Part shown: piece after piece, positions 10,554-23,593 of the stretch | Position numbering within the stretch: position 1 is the stretch's first letter | Layout: each line of letters starts with the position of its first letter | Notes under the pieces: model-generated | What the model was told of the DNA's origin: nothing | The model's input: only the letters and a program-made list of their open reading frames with translations | The model's database searches: none | Translations under genes and position numbers: made by a program | Assembly (NCBI GenBank): GCA_010405405.1 | Contig: MU004231.1 | Location: 124,001-188,000, forward strand | Reading direction: 5' to 3' | Length of the DNA: 64,000 nucleotides | From: Microthyrium microscopicum | Lineage: Eukaryota; Ascomycota; Dothideomycetes; Microthyriales; Microthyriaceae

Positions 10554-11892
10554 TGGAACCGGACTTTCACAGGCATTCCAGATGGCTGGAAGTCCAGGGT
10601 AGGCTGCAGATTCGAATGTAGGGTACTTCAAGAGGCAAGACGGCAAACTAACTTGCAGATGAATCAATAGTCCAGACTCGACCGGATTTGTAGGATAAAG
10701 AAAATGAAAAGGGATTGAAAGAAGAAAGAGAGCAAGTTGGGAGAATGGTGAAGGTCACTGTCACGAGGATGGCGAACAGCAGGAGGTCCCTGACAGAAGG
10801 AGGCAAGGCAGGTGCCGCAGAAGGAATTAGGGAATTGCTACCCTCTACTAGGTACTTTAGGCTGTGGATGATGCACAGGAGCATGTAGGTTAGAGTGTAT
10901 TTTCTGGGGTTGATGCATCCAACCTTTGTCTTACCGCCAGTTGTATGGTTTTACCACTCAAGAGACAGGCTCAAGAGAAAGGATGGACGGGTTTGGTATG
11001 GCAAGCTACGGGTAGGCTGTACCAAGATGGCGATTTGGTGCAGGAGAATAAGAATAATAATCTGGGGAAGCGGCGACGAAAAGGATCCGGATGCTTACAA
11101 CTTGCAAAGCGTGGTCTAGCCTAAACGACGATCATCAATTAATAAATTGGCATGTGAGCAACTTGCTCCATAACAAGACATAAACCCAGTCAACGATTAT
11201 GGTGAACACGGAATTGCATATGCTTCCAGAGAAATACTAGCACCCCGCTCGTTGATATTTATCTATGTGGTTGTGAATATCGTGAACTCGTCTGTAGCTA
11301 CCGATACACATTGCTCAAAGACTCTGGACTCTGAAGGAAAGGCAAATCTGGCATCAGCTACCGTACTTCGTAGATGATCTGCAAGCGGCCGCTAATCATC
11401 CGGTATAATGGTCACCTAATTCCCGCTAGCCAAGATGGCTTTGACTTTTAATGCTGGCGGAGACTGTACAAAAAATAATTATACACATCATGTAAAGCAC
11501 TTGAAGCCTGAAGGTGAAGGAAGTTGGAATAACCTCATGTTGTGGCTAACGTGGAGAGAAGCTTGATGGATCATGGAAGGAACAAAGGCTGAAAGGATGG
11601 GGAAGGAGCAAAGCACATGCCAAATTCAGCAACCTGGATCCGCGATTCGGAGGGTGGAGCTGCTTGGCCTTTCAGTTGTCCACCCTGGTTCCCTTCTCAC
11701 CCCCTTGTTCCGCCATGACAACATATCAATATGCCCCGTTGAATTGCTCACAAATCAACAATCCCATTGTCCCGTGAATTACCGGCGGCCATGACCAAGT
11801 CGGATCTATCCAGCGCATCTCATGTACTCACGACGGCCCATTATTGACATACAGTACTTGCCTGTAGAGAGTTTGACCACATCTCCTTCACG
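10554..11892. other. Intergenic between divergent genes (RING ligase and ccs1)
   Basis: Presumably holds both promoters. Open frames at 10648-10884 and 10895-11119 have no supporting features. No element or RNA gene recognised. Confidence 0.5.
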
Positions 11893-12737
11893 ATGATTCC
11901 AACGTTCCAGGTACGATCACACGACAGCGACAAGGCCCATACCCACCATACAATTTCTAATAAAGAGTAATAGACGACCTTCTCGGTCCCAATGACCTGT
12001 AATTCCTGTGTCAAAGAAATATCCGAAGCTGTAAAAGATCTAGCCGGTACGCTCTGACCGTCGTGATGGAACAATTCCACCAACAATCATCTATAGGAAT
12101 CAGCAAAATCGACGCCGACATCGCCAAACAAATCGTCGCGATAGAAGGCAACGCCCCACCATCCGCCATCGTCGCCGCAATCCAACAAACCGGCCGCGAT
12201 GCAATCCTACGTGGGAGCGGAGCGCCTAATAGCGCGGCAGTCTGCATCCTAGAAACGCACTCGAGCAGCGTATCTGACAAAGTGCGCGGTCTAGCACGCA
12301 TGGTGCAAGTATCACCAAACCTGACCATAATCGACCTGAGTATCCGTGGGATTTCTGCAGGGAAATACTTTGCATCCATTAGACAGGCGGGCGATATATC
12401 AAGAGGACCTGAATCGACTGGCGATGTTTGGGACGCGAAAAAAGCACAACAGGAAGGGAAGACGTCGCGAGGACTTCTTGGTACGTTGGAAGTTAGCAAG
12501 AATGGTATTGGCTCGGTGTTTATCGACCGGCCTATCCAGATTTGGGAGCTTATTGGAAGAAGTATGGTCGTGTCTAGGGTGCAAGATGGCAAGTTTGACA
12601 AGGAGGACGCAAACACTTTAGTCGGGGTAATAGCTCGCAGTGCTGGTGTGTGGGATAACGATAAAACTGTCTGTTCTTGTACTGGAAAGACGGTGTGGGA
12701 GGAACGTCAGGAACAAGTTGATAAGGGTATGCTCTAA
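11893..12737 (+). CDS. ccs1: Copper chaperone for Cu,Zn superoxide dismutase (Ccs1/Lys7)
   Basis: Delivers copper and an intramolecular disulfide to SOD1 in the cytosol and mitochondrial intermembrane space. Exons 11893-11910, 11974-12046 and 12097-12737 give 243 aa, the usual length. The first exon codes only six residues (MIPTFQ). Exon 2 supplies the copper-binding MTCNSC (M13, C15, C18) of the HMA-like domain 1. Exon 3 supplies the SOD-like domain 2 (GRDAILRGSGAPNSAAV at its start, then DLSIRGISAGKYFASIRQAG) and the C-terminal CSC copper-transfer motif (C223, C225) before GKTVWEERQEQV. Introns are 63 and 50 nt with GTACG donors. All functional cysteines expected of Ccs1 are present. Confidence 0.95.
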
Positions 12738-14686
12738 GGGTGGAGATGTAGTTTGTCGTGTACTACGAAGTGATGGTATGATACCCATTTTTTCAATCAT
12801 TACAGGTTTTTCTTCTGCATTTTGAATTCACATGGTGTTGAAATTGATCAATTTTCTATCATATAAACATTGAAGAAATTAACCCACGTGGTTGTTTCCA
12901 AGAACATGGCTATACAACAGCTTATTGGTTAGTTTGAAAGTATCGAGTTCCACAACTACTTGCAAAAGCAAGGACGGTACCTGGAAACTTCATGCTATCA
13001 GTCGTAAATGTTTCAAAAAGGGCTAATTACGAGGCTTGAACAGAAACGAGTCGGGACAGACGCAGTACCAAGGCACAAATACCACTACGGGTAATATCGG
13101 TTACTTCTGAAGGATTCAGATTCAACAATCAGAAGACAAAATTCATGTCTTGGCCATTACGTGTTGCAGTTTCGCGATGCGACTGATCTGATACGTAGTA
13201 GGCACATACGAGTTGGGTGAGATTCAGCAGATGCAAGCAACGTGAGTTGGATGAATCCTACGGAAGATTTCAGAAGGTTCAGCTTGTTGTATGCAAGATG
13301 GATGGAAAGGAATGTAGAAAAACCGGTATTCATAGAAGATTCCACGCCAATTAGTATCGTGTCGGTAGTAGAATAAAAGTTGTGGGGAGTGGCACAGGGG
13401 CAGGAGGAAGAAGGCAACCAATGCCAGGGCAGTTCGAAGCGCTCACACTGCGACGCTTCTCGACTCCGGCACCTTGCGTGCATGATCAAGCGCTATTCGG
13501 GAAATATAGGCATTCTGACTCGTCGAGCGAAAATAGACATTTGGACGCCCGATACTGGAGCTATTGGTGATAGATGCAGAGGAGAAGACGACGTAGGCGC
13601 TTCGTGGTTGGTATCGTGAGGGCTTTTCTTGGTCAGTTCGTACATCAAACCAACCATGGTGAAGGGCAAAGGCTCGTTAAGGTTGGTTCTGAGCTCTAGA
13701 CCAATTCCAGTTGCGTATTTTCTGATCCAGCACATATCCTGTAGGATCTATTCGATAACAAACTGTGGTGGTTGGACTTGTGGCGTGGATATTGGCTGAT
13801 ACTTTGATATATCTTGATTGAACGGCCCATCTCTGGCTTGGAGGCACCAGATGTTACTAGAACAAATCCCTGTGACACATCCTCACCACTTCTAGCAGTT
13901 TGGACTGTCGCAAAGTGTCTCGCTGCAAGATATATCTGCAGCTTGTATCCTTAACCCAAGGGCTGGGATTCCCATCCTGACGGACAGCTATCCGACGCTT
14001 TGCTCATTTCGCCCAAGGCTTTCCAACTCACTGTTCCACCTATCCTAAACCGACTTGCGACCTCGACAACAGCCGGTTTGCCTTGTGGTTGTTACGATCG
14101 CAGAGCAAGTGTAGCCGTTGCAACCTCTAACCCGGCCACCTGGAGATCGAACTTTTGGCTGTGGTGTAGCGCCATATCTTTTGTGGCATTGGAAGTTGAG
14201 TGTTGAGTGGTTGAGAGATCTAGAGCACAGATTCGCCTCGATCAGGGCCGTACCTTGGCCGTACGTACCTTTTCCTGCCGGTGGACAGTGGAGTCGGACA
14301 CAAATCCAACCTTCCTTCTCCCCACATTTCTCAATTAAACCCCTTTCCAATCCGGCCATCGACCACCCCCTCCACCCTGTTAATCTCGCCCACCTCTGTT
14401 CTACCCAAACCTGGAGATATTTCGTTTCTTTCACTATCTGTTACGCTCAATCTTGGCCTTAGCATCATTTCCTGTCATACGCCTGAAATCTTAGCTCCTG
14501 GGCATTTCTTCCTTCTTGCATTCCCATCTACCTGGTCGTTTGATCCTGTCGATCCTGTCCAACTACCCCAATCCTCTCTCCACGTTTATACTCTGTCACC
14601 GAACGCGTTCAAAACAATTCAAAGGATATATACAACGACGGCTGGACTAAACGCTTGGCTTTTCTTGAACCTCCTCCACCGGCGAC
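12738..14686. other. Intergenic with noxR promoter/leader at its right end
   Basis: No convincing gene. Small open frames at 13157-13619 on both strands overlap each other and carry no motif. From about 14250 to 14686 the plus strand is pyrimidine-rich (CTCC, TTCC runs), consistent with a promoter and 5' UTR for noxR. Confidence 0.5.
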
Positions 14687-16429
14687 ATGTCGCTCAAGCA
14701 GGTATGATGCCTTCGTTTCTCGGCACAAAGCCCCACTCTAATGTGAAGCAGGAAATCGAAACCTGGGTGAAGGCGGTTGCTTCTTACGATAATAATGACT
14801 TTGATGAAGCTTTAAACTGCTTTGCTGAGATCGCCGATACCTCGAAAATACTCTTCAATTGTGGAGTCATACATGCGACGTTGGGAGAACATGAGAAGGC
14901 TGTAAGCATCATCATTACCTCAACTTCTCCTTCGAGTACTTACATTTACTAGGTGAAATGCTATACCGATGCGATCAAAGCCGATAACTATCTTGCGGTC
15001 GCCTACTTCCAACAAGGCGTGTCCAATTTCCTCGTTGGCGATTTCGAAGAAGCATTGGCAAACTTCAACGATACCCTTCTATACCTTCGCGGAAACAAAT
15101 ACATTGATTACGAACAATTGGGTTTAAAATTCAAGTTATATTCTTGCGAGGTTCTGTTCAACCGAGGACTGTGTTACATATACCTTCAACAGTTGGATCA
15201 GGGTCTTCAAGATCTCAACTTTGCTGTGCAAGAAAAGGCCATTCCTGATCATGATGTTATCGATGATGCCATCAAGGAACGGGCAGAAGGCTACACTGTA
15301 TTCTCCATACCTGTGGGCGTTATTTACAGGCCAAACGAGGCCAAGGTGAAGAACTTAAGGGCCAAGGACTATCTTGGAAAGGCCAAGCTTATTGCTACCG
15401 TCGATCAAGCCAACGCGTTTACCGGATTTACAGGCGCAGAAATGAAGAGAATGAATGGGCCAGATGCTGCGAAAGATGATCGACCTGAAGATGGGATATC
15501 ATACGCTGCAAGCAACTTGGTGAAGCCAGAGATCAAAAGTCGAAATCGCCAACCATCAGAACCTACACCTCCGACACGCGACATGTTCCCACCTACTCCA
15601 CCTCCTGACGGCGACAGAAGCAAGAGTGGAGGAATGTCAAGAGCAGAATCTGTTCGCGCTGGACCAAAGCCTCGTCCCTTGGACCTCTCAATTGCAGGCT
15701 TTGATCGGCCGCAAAAACCTCAACCCGAACTTTCTCGATCAAAATCTGAGCGGTCACCAAACCTACCAGTTCGATCACGGACTCAATCCGAAAGACCTAA
15801 TATGCGTGATTCTCCCAGCGGTCTTGGTCGAATGCAGTCAGAGCGCCGTCCATCATACGCCAGTTCAAGAGGAAATTTACGCTCGCCAAATGGATACATG
15901 GACGATCAATATGACGAAGTTTTCGACATGTATGGTCGACAAAGTGTAGCCCGAAATGGTCAACAAGCTCCGAGCAACAGGTCCACCAATTTCATCTCGG
16001 AAGAGGACGAGGACGAGTATGGAGGTGTTCTTGACGAGCCTGAATTCGATATGATGTCTCGCGGAGCTCGCAATTCAAGGCAGCAACAGCAACAGCGGCG
16101 ATCCGTAGATGTCAAGAAGATTCGAGTTAAAGTACACTCTGATGACACCAGATATGTCATGATTGGCACAGCAGTAGAATTTCGAGACTTTATTGACCAA
16201 ATCAGAACAAAATTTGGCATACGGCAAAGCTTCAAGGTCAAAATAAAGGACGATGGCGATATGATCACCATGGCTGACCAGGACGATTTGGAAATGGCTC
16301 TGATGCAGTCTGTTTCTGACGCTCGGAAGGAGAGGAATGAGATGGGCAAGATGGAAGTAAGTAACGCCAAGATCATTCGATATATATATATGCTAACATA
16401 ATACCCAGGTTTGGATTCAGCCAGTTTAG
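14687..16429 (+). CDS. noxR: NADPH oxidase regulator NoxR (p67phox homologue)
   Basis: Cytosolic activator of the fungal NADPH oxidases NoxA/NoxB, used with Rac for superoxide production in hyphal polarity, sexual development and infection structures. Exons 14687-14701, 14752-14901, 14953-16356 and 16409-16429; 529 aa. The N-terminus is a TPR array (EIETWVKAVASYDNNDFDEA, then AVAYFQQGVSNFLVGDFEEA and the following repeats, to about residue 170). An activation-domain-like stretch (EGYTVFSIPVGVIYRPNE) follows, then a disordered Pro/Ser/Arg-rich linker and a C-terminal PB1 domain (about 443-525; IRVKVHSDDTRYVMIG ... ADQDDLEMAL). No SH3 domain is visible, as is usual for fungal NoxR. The first exon codes five residues and the last exon WIQPV only; both junctions keep frame and restore the expected ends. 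Confidence 0.95.
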
Positions 16430-18194
16430 GCTATTTCTTATCTACCACCGGGCTTTTTAGTTGGTTTCTGATTTTATTCATAATACCCCATGGCGAATCA
16501 TTCTCGCATTTTTACACGACACGTCATGACCCATTTTTGCCAATTCTATACATGTATATACAGAGCTTTGGTCTCTACCAACCATATTTTCCAATACAGC
16601 ATTACAAACTTGGAAACGACTTACACAATTCCGAGTATGCTTTTTCCAAGTTTCTTATCGAGCAGCTTCGATCACTTGGTGCATTGAGCTCGGCTCACAA
16701 TTTAGACAAACGTGACCTATACGTGCTATAGATTATATGCGGAGCCACTCTAGATTGCTTTGAGCCACAGTTTGGCTGCGGCATATTGTCGATCTATCGC
16801 GATTTGAGTATTGCAGTTTATGGTATGTTTTCGTGAAGGATTTATCAGGAGGATATGCTAACAACTTGAGTATAGTATAGATATAATGTCGCTAGATACC
16901 AGGCTCACCAGTATTTCAGTACCCCAACTACCTCGTCGACTCTGAAGCTATTCTAGTGCTAAGCTTTCTTCCGTCTTCCGTAGTGCCATTTCAGATTGCT
17001 TGATCTAGTGAAAGCCAAGCAATGCACGAGTGGTGGCGAGAACTGATTGTTCCTAGAGTGACAAGGCCGGATTTCCTCGACTCGCAGCTATCGCTGGCCA
17101 GAACTTGGCATGCGATACAACCTCGTGGTTTTCTAATAACTAACTATATTCCATCTGCAGGCATTGGGTATCAGAAACCCGTGCACTTTGTAGGGATCAG
17201 GGGATGGTCAATAACTCAGCCGCCAACCGCCCTGGCAAGCAAGCAAGCCTAGTCGGTCGACGCGGAACGGAACGCTCTCGTTCAGTCGTTATGGACGACA
17301 CGTGTTGGATGCAATGTTACATTCGCCGCACAGTGCTAGTGAGAAAGGTATAGTATCGGGATTCAAAACACTTTTCTAGGCCATGATACTAAACATTCAT
17401 TTTGGTAGATGCCTCAATGGCCTTACACGAAGAAAGATGAAGATGATTGTTCAGACATGCCTTCTGCCTTCTCTTTAAAGGACCCCCATCCTTCTTTGGA
17501 TGGCAATCAAAAATAGACATCTTGCATTTAGAGTTTTCATGGTATCCTCAGTAGCGCTGATTGCAGCCTATCACATGGTTCATGAAGCAATAGTTACATT
17601 GACATCCAAGATCGATTACCACAAGGATCAAAATCACTGCCTATCGGAAGATTGAAGCACGCTCTTAAAGATATGGAGCTTTGGAAATCTAGCCCCAGAA
17701 GCTTCCAATGGCTTTCTCTCGATCTCATAAACTTATGGCCGATAAGACATTTCCAACTTTATACCGGGACTTGACTGCCAATTACCAATGTATCCTTGAG
17801 GATAACATGTGAACTATTGCTGCCATGAAGATCATCTGTAACGCAAAATGGATAGGAAGGTGAAGTTCCCCCTGCCGTCGGTCTTCTCGTACGTCTTGTC
17901 GTTCGACTGGCTCGGGTCTAATCCCTATCGAATTAATGATTTGATGCAGGGTCACCAAAACGGCATCTGAAGAGCAGTTAACATCCAGGAATATCAATGT
18001 TTGCCAACGTTTTTCGCACCGGGGTCATCCTTATGCGTTTTGGTGTATACTACCCCAGATTAACGTCTTATGTTCTAATCCATCGTCAATAACTTTCGTT
18101 TTGTTCAATTGAACTTTTTTCAGAACTGGCGTAGTAGGACTCTCTGCGTCCCAAGAGACGTCGATCAAGGCAATTGTGCCTCTGGAGCTGTAGA
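16430..18194. other. Intergenic, 1.8 kb
   Basis: Short frames at 17022-17252 and 17782-17997 show no start context, splice partners or motif. It should include the noxR 3' UTR and the promoter of the next gene; nothing else was recognised. Confidence 0.5.
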
Positions 18195-21100
18195 ATGGCA
18201 GACTACACATTACGGCGGAATTCAATACGGTCGGCTCTTTCCATTGACTCGGAATACCTGGATGCCGATGTGCCAGCACTGTCTTTTTCTTTCAGCGGCC
18301 CGGAACAGCTCAGTGTTCTGGATGACCAAAATACACACAACCAACACCATCGGTCGGTCAGTAATAGTGCGAATACTGCAGGACCGAGCATCAGTCCACC
18401 TCTAGTCGAGCCTAGAGCTCATTCTGCCAACGACGTCTACCCTAGTCACGACAGATATCTTCCACCATTTGCACCTCAGCCGCGAAATCGCTCTGCCTTA
18501 GAATTTCGTAATGACAATCGCTCATACACACCTCCTCCGGACGCGAGGGCGTCTGGTCCTCCAGTTAGTCTGCAAGGAGTACGGGATGGCAATGCTAGAT
18601 ACCTCACAGTCTGTACTTTTGCTGCCTGATTTAATCAATTGCTAATCGATTACAGATGGTCAACTACATATACAAACGCGTAGCAGCATACGACTGGCTG
18701 AGTCCATCAGTCCCTGGCAGTCCAAGGGGTGTATTGCTGAGGAGGGATCGTGGAGTATACGTGACGAAGCCTTACAATATCGATCCAATGCTGCTCGCTG
18801 CCGTACAAAAGCTCAATTGCACAGTCGCTTTCACATTTTCCACACAAACTACGCTCGCTGTAGCCGGGAACGTACAACCGGACGAAACGGAAATCGTGTT
18901 ACCTGATGGTTTTCAACTACAAGTTATTGATTCTTTGGCAGATATTGTCAATTCAGGCTCGAATTTTGTCAAGAAGTTTCAGTATGGCGCTTTTCTTCGA
19001 CAGGAGCAGATTGTTCTTGTTTGGCATGATGATCTGGAAATGATATTGGCGCAGGCTTCGCATTTGGAGGATAAACTTCTTGGACTGGTAAGTCAGCGAC
19101 CGACACATCTGGCGCTACAATACTGACTGACGTTACTATAGGTTTGGGGATCGACGTTTTCACCTTTCCAACTTCCATCTTCATACGAGTCGCGATCAGC
19201 TTCCCGCAGGCTATCTTCAAACTCGATTCCTGTATCATTTAAAGAAAAAGCAATCATCAGCTCCGGCACTGAAGTACCAGCCTCCCCAGACGCCTATGGG
19301 GAAGAAGAGAAAGGTCAAAAAGGAGCAAAAAGCAAGAAAGACAAGAAAGCTTACGATCCTAATGCTCGACCAGTCAAATGGACCAGTTCTCTAAATACCG
19401 CAATTGGCATGGCGCTCATCCTAGTGCTCATTCTAGGATTTGGTGTTGCCAACATAACCTTTGAAACCCTCACGGACGGTACATATACTCGTTTTGCACT
19501 ATTCGCCACGATCCCTCTATTTCTGGTCCTTAGCATCTTCTTTGCTATCGTTCTTGTCTCTGATGTCTTTCGCACTTTTGGACCTATTACGAATGTACGC
19601 ACCAACTCCCGGTTCTTCTCAGCAATCGCGCCCGACGTGCCGCTCGCGTACTCAAAGGGCTTTCGACCACCACATATTACGATCCAAATGCCGGTATACA
19701 AAGAGTCGTTGGAGGGCGTTATTGTGCCTACGTTACGTAGTTTAAAAGCTGCGATTTCGCACTACGAGTCCCATGGTGGCTCAGCCTCAGTTTTTGTTAA
19801 TGACGATGGCCTAGCGTTTCTCTCGGACCAGGAACGACAAGCGAGGATAGATTTTTATCACGATAATAATGTTGGCTGGGTAGCGAGGCCCGCGCATGGT
19901 GATAATGGGTTTGAAAGAAAGGGCAAGTTCAAGAAGGCGTCAAATATGAACTTTTGTCTCAATGTGTCGTGTAAAGTTGAGAAGCAGCTCTTGCAGCTTG
20001 TGGCGAACAGGATGGTGGAAACGAACTCGTCTGATTATTATCTCGATTCTAGGGAAGAGGAGGAAATGTACTATGAGGCGTTGCATCATGTGCTGAAAAC
20101 GGATCCTAGAGCACAGGCTGGTGGGAATATTCGTGTTGGCGAGATCATTCTTATTGTGGATTCTGATACACGAGTGGTAAGTCATTGGCCATGCTTCTTC
20201 TCATCTTCCGCTAATATGATATAGCCTGATGATTGCTTGCTTCTTGGAGCTGCTGAAATGTTTCTCTCCCCAGAAGTTGCTATTATCCAACACTCAACAG
20301 GCGTTATGCAGGTTGCACACGACTACTTTGAAAATGGGATCACTTTCTTTACAACTCTAATCTACTCATCGATCCGGTTTGCAGTTGCAAATGGCGAGGT
20401 CAGCGCCTTCGTAGGTCATAATGCATTCATATCCTGGGCTCGTAAGTAGTCGCTCACTATGTGAACTCCAGATGCTGACATTCTACAGAATTACAATCAG
20501 TAGGTGTTGTTGAAAGCAATGGTTATGTGGCATACTGGTCCGAATGCCATGTATCTGAAGATTTCGACGTCGCTCTGCGCCTTCAGAATGCAGGTTCGTA
20601 CACTTTATTCAATCCTACCAGAGAGACAATCTGACATGCATCCTACAGGCAGCATCATCCGCTTGGCTACCTATCACAACGACGATTTCAAAGAAGGCGT
20701 CTCTCTAACAATATACGACGAACTCAACCGGTGGGAGAAATACGCATACGGTTGCAACGAACTAGTCTTCAACCCAATCCACACCTGGCTATGGCGCGGC
20801 CCATTCACCAAGCTCTTCGGAGCATTCATGTTCGGCAACATGCATCTATCATCCAAGATAACCATCCTCGGCTACATATCATCCTGTAAACCACCCCTAA
20901 ACCTTCTTCTCCTAAAACAATCACTGACAACGTAACATAGATTACGCCATAGCCTCAAGTTTCCCCATGACAATTCTAAACTACTTCCTAACCGGCTGGT
21001 TCCTCGACGATCTCGACAAATGGTACATGCCATCCTGGCAAATCTTCCTCTCCGTAATCCTTGTCTTCTCCATAATCGGCAACCTCTCCCTCGCAATCCT

Positions 21101-21542
21101 ACGCTACCGCCTAGCCGAAAAAGGGCTTTGGGAAGCATTGTTCGAAAACTTCAAATGGATGCCCTTCTTCTCCCTCTTCTTCGGCGGCATCTCTTTTCAC
21201 ATTTCACTTGCGTTGTTGGCACATATGACAGGCATTGGCATGAGTTGGGGCGCAACGACGAAGGAGGTGGAGAATAGTAATTTCTTTAGAGAGATGCCGA
21301 AGATATGGAGCAGGTTCAAGTGGATGTATCTAGTGATTTGGCCGCTGGTGGGCGGGATGCTGTATTTGGGGATTTGGGCGCCGGTGGGGTGGAGGATTCA
21401 GGAGGTTATTAGTGTGGTGCCGTTGGCGGTTATGTTGGTTTGTCATGCGTTGGTGCCTTTTGTGCTTAATCCTAGTGAGTATCTTCCCGGTGATGTTGGT
21501 GGTGTACTGACTGTCGCAGGTATCATGGTGTTTAATTACTGA
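18195..21542 (+). CDS. Polytopic family 2 glycosyltransferase, paralogue A (putative polysaccharide synthase)
   Basis: Exons 18195-18608, 18656-19087, 19142-20176, 20225-20441, 20489-20593, 20649-20885, 20941-21474 and 21520-21542; 998 aa. A cytosolic N-terminal domain (MVNYIYKRV...) is shared with paralogue B at 29-32 kb. Two transmembrane helices follow, then a GT-A catalytic domain: PVYKESLEGVI, FVNDDG, the DxD site DSDTRV, the catalytic ED in SEDFDVALRL, and ELNRWEKYAYG in the place of QxxRW. Several more helices follow. These are the signatures of processive GT2 enzymes (chitin, cellulose and hyaluronan synthase type), so it probably polymerises a sugar nucleotide at a membrane. The polymer cannot be told from sequence. 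The first intron (47 nt, GTCTGT donor) has a weak 5' site, but joining there aligns best with paralogue B. Confidence 0.88.
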
Positions 21543-21769
21543 AGCATAGTCGTTTGTTAAAAGCTTGGAGTTAAAGGTTTGTGGAACTGCTTTAGAGTTC
21601 CGATATAAATACATTTTAATCGCCGTGGGAGCTTATGGCCTACATGGGACCTCTCTAATTTCACAATTCATACACACTGGAGAGATTCATACACGCTGGG
21701 AAGATATTGAATCAATGAAATCAGATTCTAACGAATGAACATGACTTCAACAGGGCTAGTTATCGCATC

Positions 21770-23005
21770 TCAAAACACTGCATTCCAGAAACGGTGCGAT
21801 ATCCACTCAGTCCAGAAATCTTTCTTGAACTCGTTAAACAGTTCCATGAATTTGGCATCGATCGGTGGTGCGACTTGACAGAAAATCACAGCCGCGACAC
21901 CAGACTTCCTCGAAGCAAACCAGGAACAATTCATAGCACCATGCCACATCAGCATCGATTCTGGCTGGCCGTTGAATTTTGCCTGTCTGCCAGGGATGAA
22001 GAGGCCTCCAAGGGTATGATTGACGTTGTCTGACTCCTGCACGCCACTCCATACCTCGTATGAGCGTCTTCCTTCTGGCGAGCAAAGCGCTTGAAGTGGG
22101 TTGGAACCAGGCCAAAACTGAGGTCTGAAGAGCGCCTCAACACTCTCTTCACTCAACAGTCTGGGATCTTCAGACACGATATCTGCAAGTACGGCGATAT
22201 ACTGATCTGGCGACATAACCAGGCCACTCCCACCCATCTCGCTCTTGACATTCTCACCGGAAGGGACAGTTGTTGGCTCCAATCCACCACGTGTGGTCCT
22301 GTTGGCCGCTTCCACGAGTAAGGCCTTGGTTTCCTAGTCTTTGGCCAAGTCAAAGGTGGGCCAAGGGGCACTACAGCCAATTGGCTTGAAGATATTCTCG
22401 ATCATGTACTCCTCGCAGGAAATATCGCCATTCAGTCGAGACAAGGCAACTCCACCCCATTCAAGGCCGCCTCCTGGAGTCCAGCCGTCTCCCGGATTGA
22501 AGATCAACGGCAGCTGATAAGCCTCAGAGACACTCGTTGACCAGCTGGTAGACTTCTCGTTTCGACTCTTGCGCCACGCCATCAAGATAGGACTACCCGC
22601 GTCGTATGGATTGCCGTTTGTGTGTGTCAGCAGATGTCGTAATGTCACTGGCGTTGTCGGCTTTTCGAACACGAATTCGTTGGTAGCTGGATTGTTATCT
22701 TTGTAAGATATTATAGGAAGTTTTCCAAGCTCTGGGACCACTCGGGAGATTGGTTCGTCCAGATCAATGAGGCCACGGTCGACGCATTGCAGCAAGGCAA
22801 TGGCGGTGATCAGCTTGGTGGCTGATGCGATCTTGAAGAAGTGAGAACCTGCCACTGCCTCTGAGGTGGGATTGCTGGTGCGATGGCCGGATTGCTTTTG
22901 GTAGAAGACGTTGCGTCTTCTGTCAACACCGCGGCAGACGATGCCATAGGCGACTGGCTTACGTGAATCCGTTGCGGCTCTGAGGGTTTCATCAAAGGAT
23001 GCCAT
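21770..23005 (-). pseudogene. Beta-lactamase-family serine hydrolase interrupted by one in-frame TAG
   Basis: Class C beta-lactamase/esterase-like protein (PF00144 type). Starting at MASFDETLRAATD, the frame encodes the nucleophile motif SATK (Ser61-x-x-Lys64), DEPISRVVPEL, TLRHLLTHTNG and a Gly-rich WTPGGGLEWGG. It stops at TAG (22334-22336) after 223 residues. The same frame stays open for 187 more residues, with family-like sequence (MGGSGLVMSPDQYIAVLADI) up to the stop at 21770. No GT-AG pair around the TAG gives an in-frame splice. The gene is therefore broken by a single nonsense codon, or this is a sequencing error or an allele. A start 11 codons upstream (23036-23038) is possible. It lies tail-to-tail with glycosyltransferase A; no functional link is evident. 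Confidence 0.8.
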
Positions 23006-23593
23006 GGCAATGAAATGGCTTAGATATTGTTGGCGCAAAAGAATAAGGTGAACTTTGATGTTGTTTGTGGATGAAGTGGAGGATCTGTTCGGAAAGCTTT
23101 GGTTTCTTATGGCTACGGGTCGCTGTCACATAGCAGGAAGGTACCAGCCGATGGACAAAATAATTGACGTGCTCCCATCAACCTCGATGGCCCCCATATA
23201 GTACGGTCTATTATCAGCTTCGATGGCTTCCATATGACTTTTGGCTACCTTCGATCCGGTCGCACAAGACCAATACGTTGCCTTACCACGAAAGCTCTGG
23301 CGAACTGGTATACCAAGGCTGAACTACTTTTCAATGTTTGATGTCTGATGCGTGATGATAGATCATAGCTTTTACCTCCTAAAGGGCTAGGACTAGGGTC
23401 TGGAGTATTTCCATCGGCCTTCAGAGGAAGCTAGATAGCTTCTTTTTCTCATTATTTTGCTCAATACCTCGACTTCGTCTGATTATCAGTACGTGCTACC
23501 TCTCCATTGTCAAGGAACAGAAAGTCGCTCGACAGAAGCATCAATCAGTAGTGCTAAGGTGGCAATTGGCATATAGCAGTGAATCACACATTG
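23006..23593. other. Intergenic, upstream of the serine hydrolase pseudogene
   Basis: Nothing recognised; probably the old promoter of the minus-strand hydrolase. Confidence 0.5.

Noticed and set aside
10895-11119. 74-aa frame between the RING ligase gene and ccs1
   Set aside because: No recognisable domain or splice partner; composition is not coding-like.
13157-13619. Overlapping frames on both strands
   Set aside because: Same DNA open on both strands without motif; no gene call possible.
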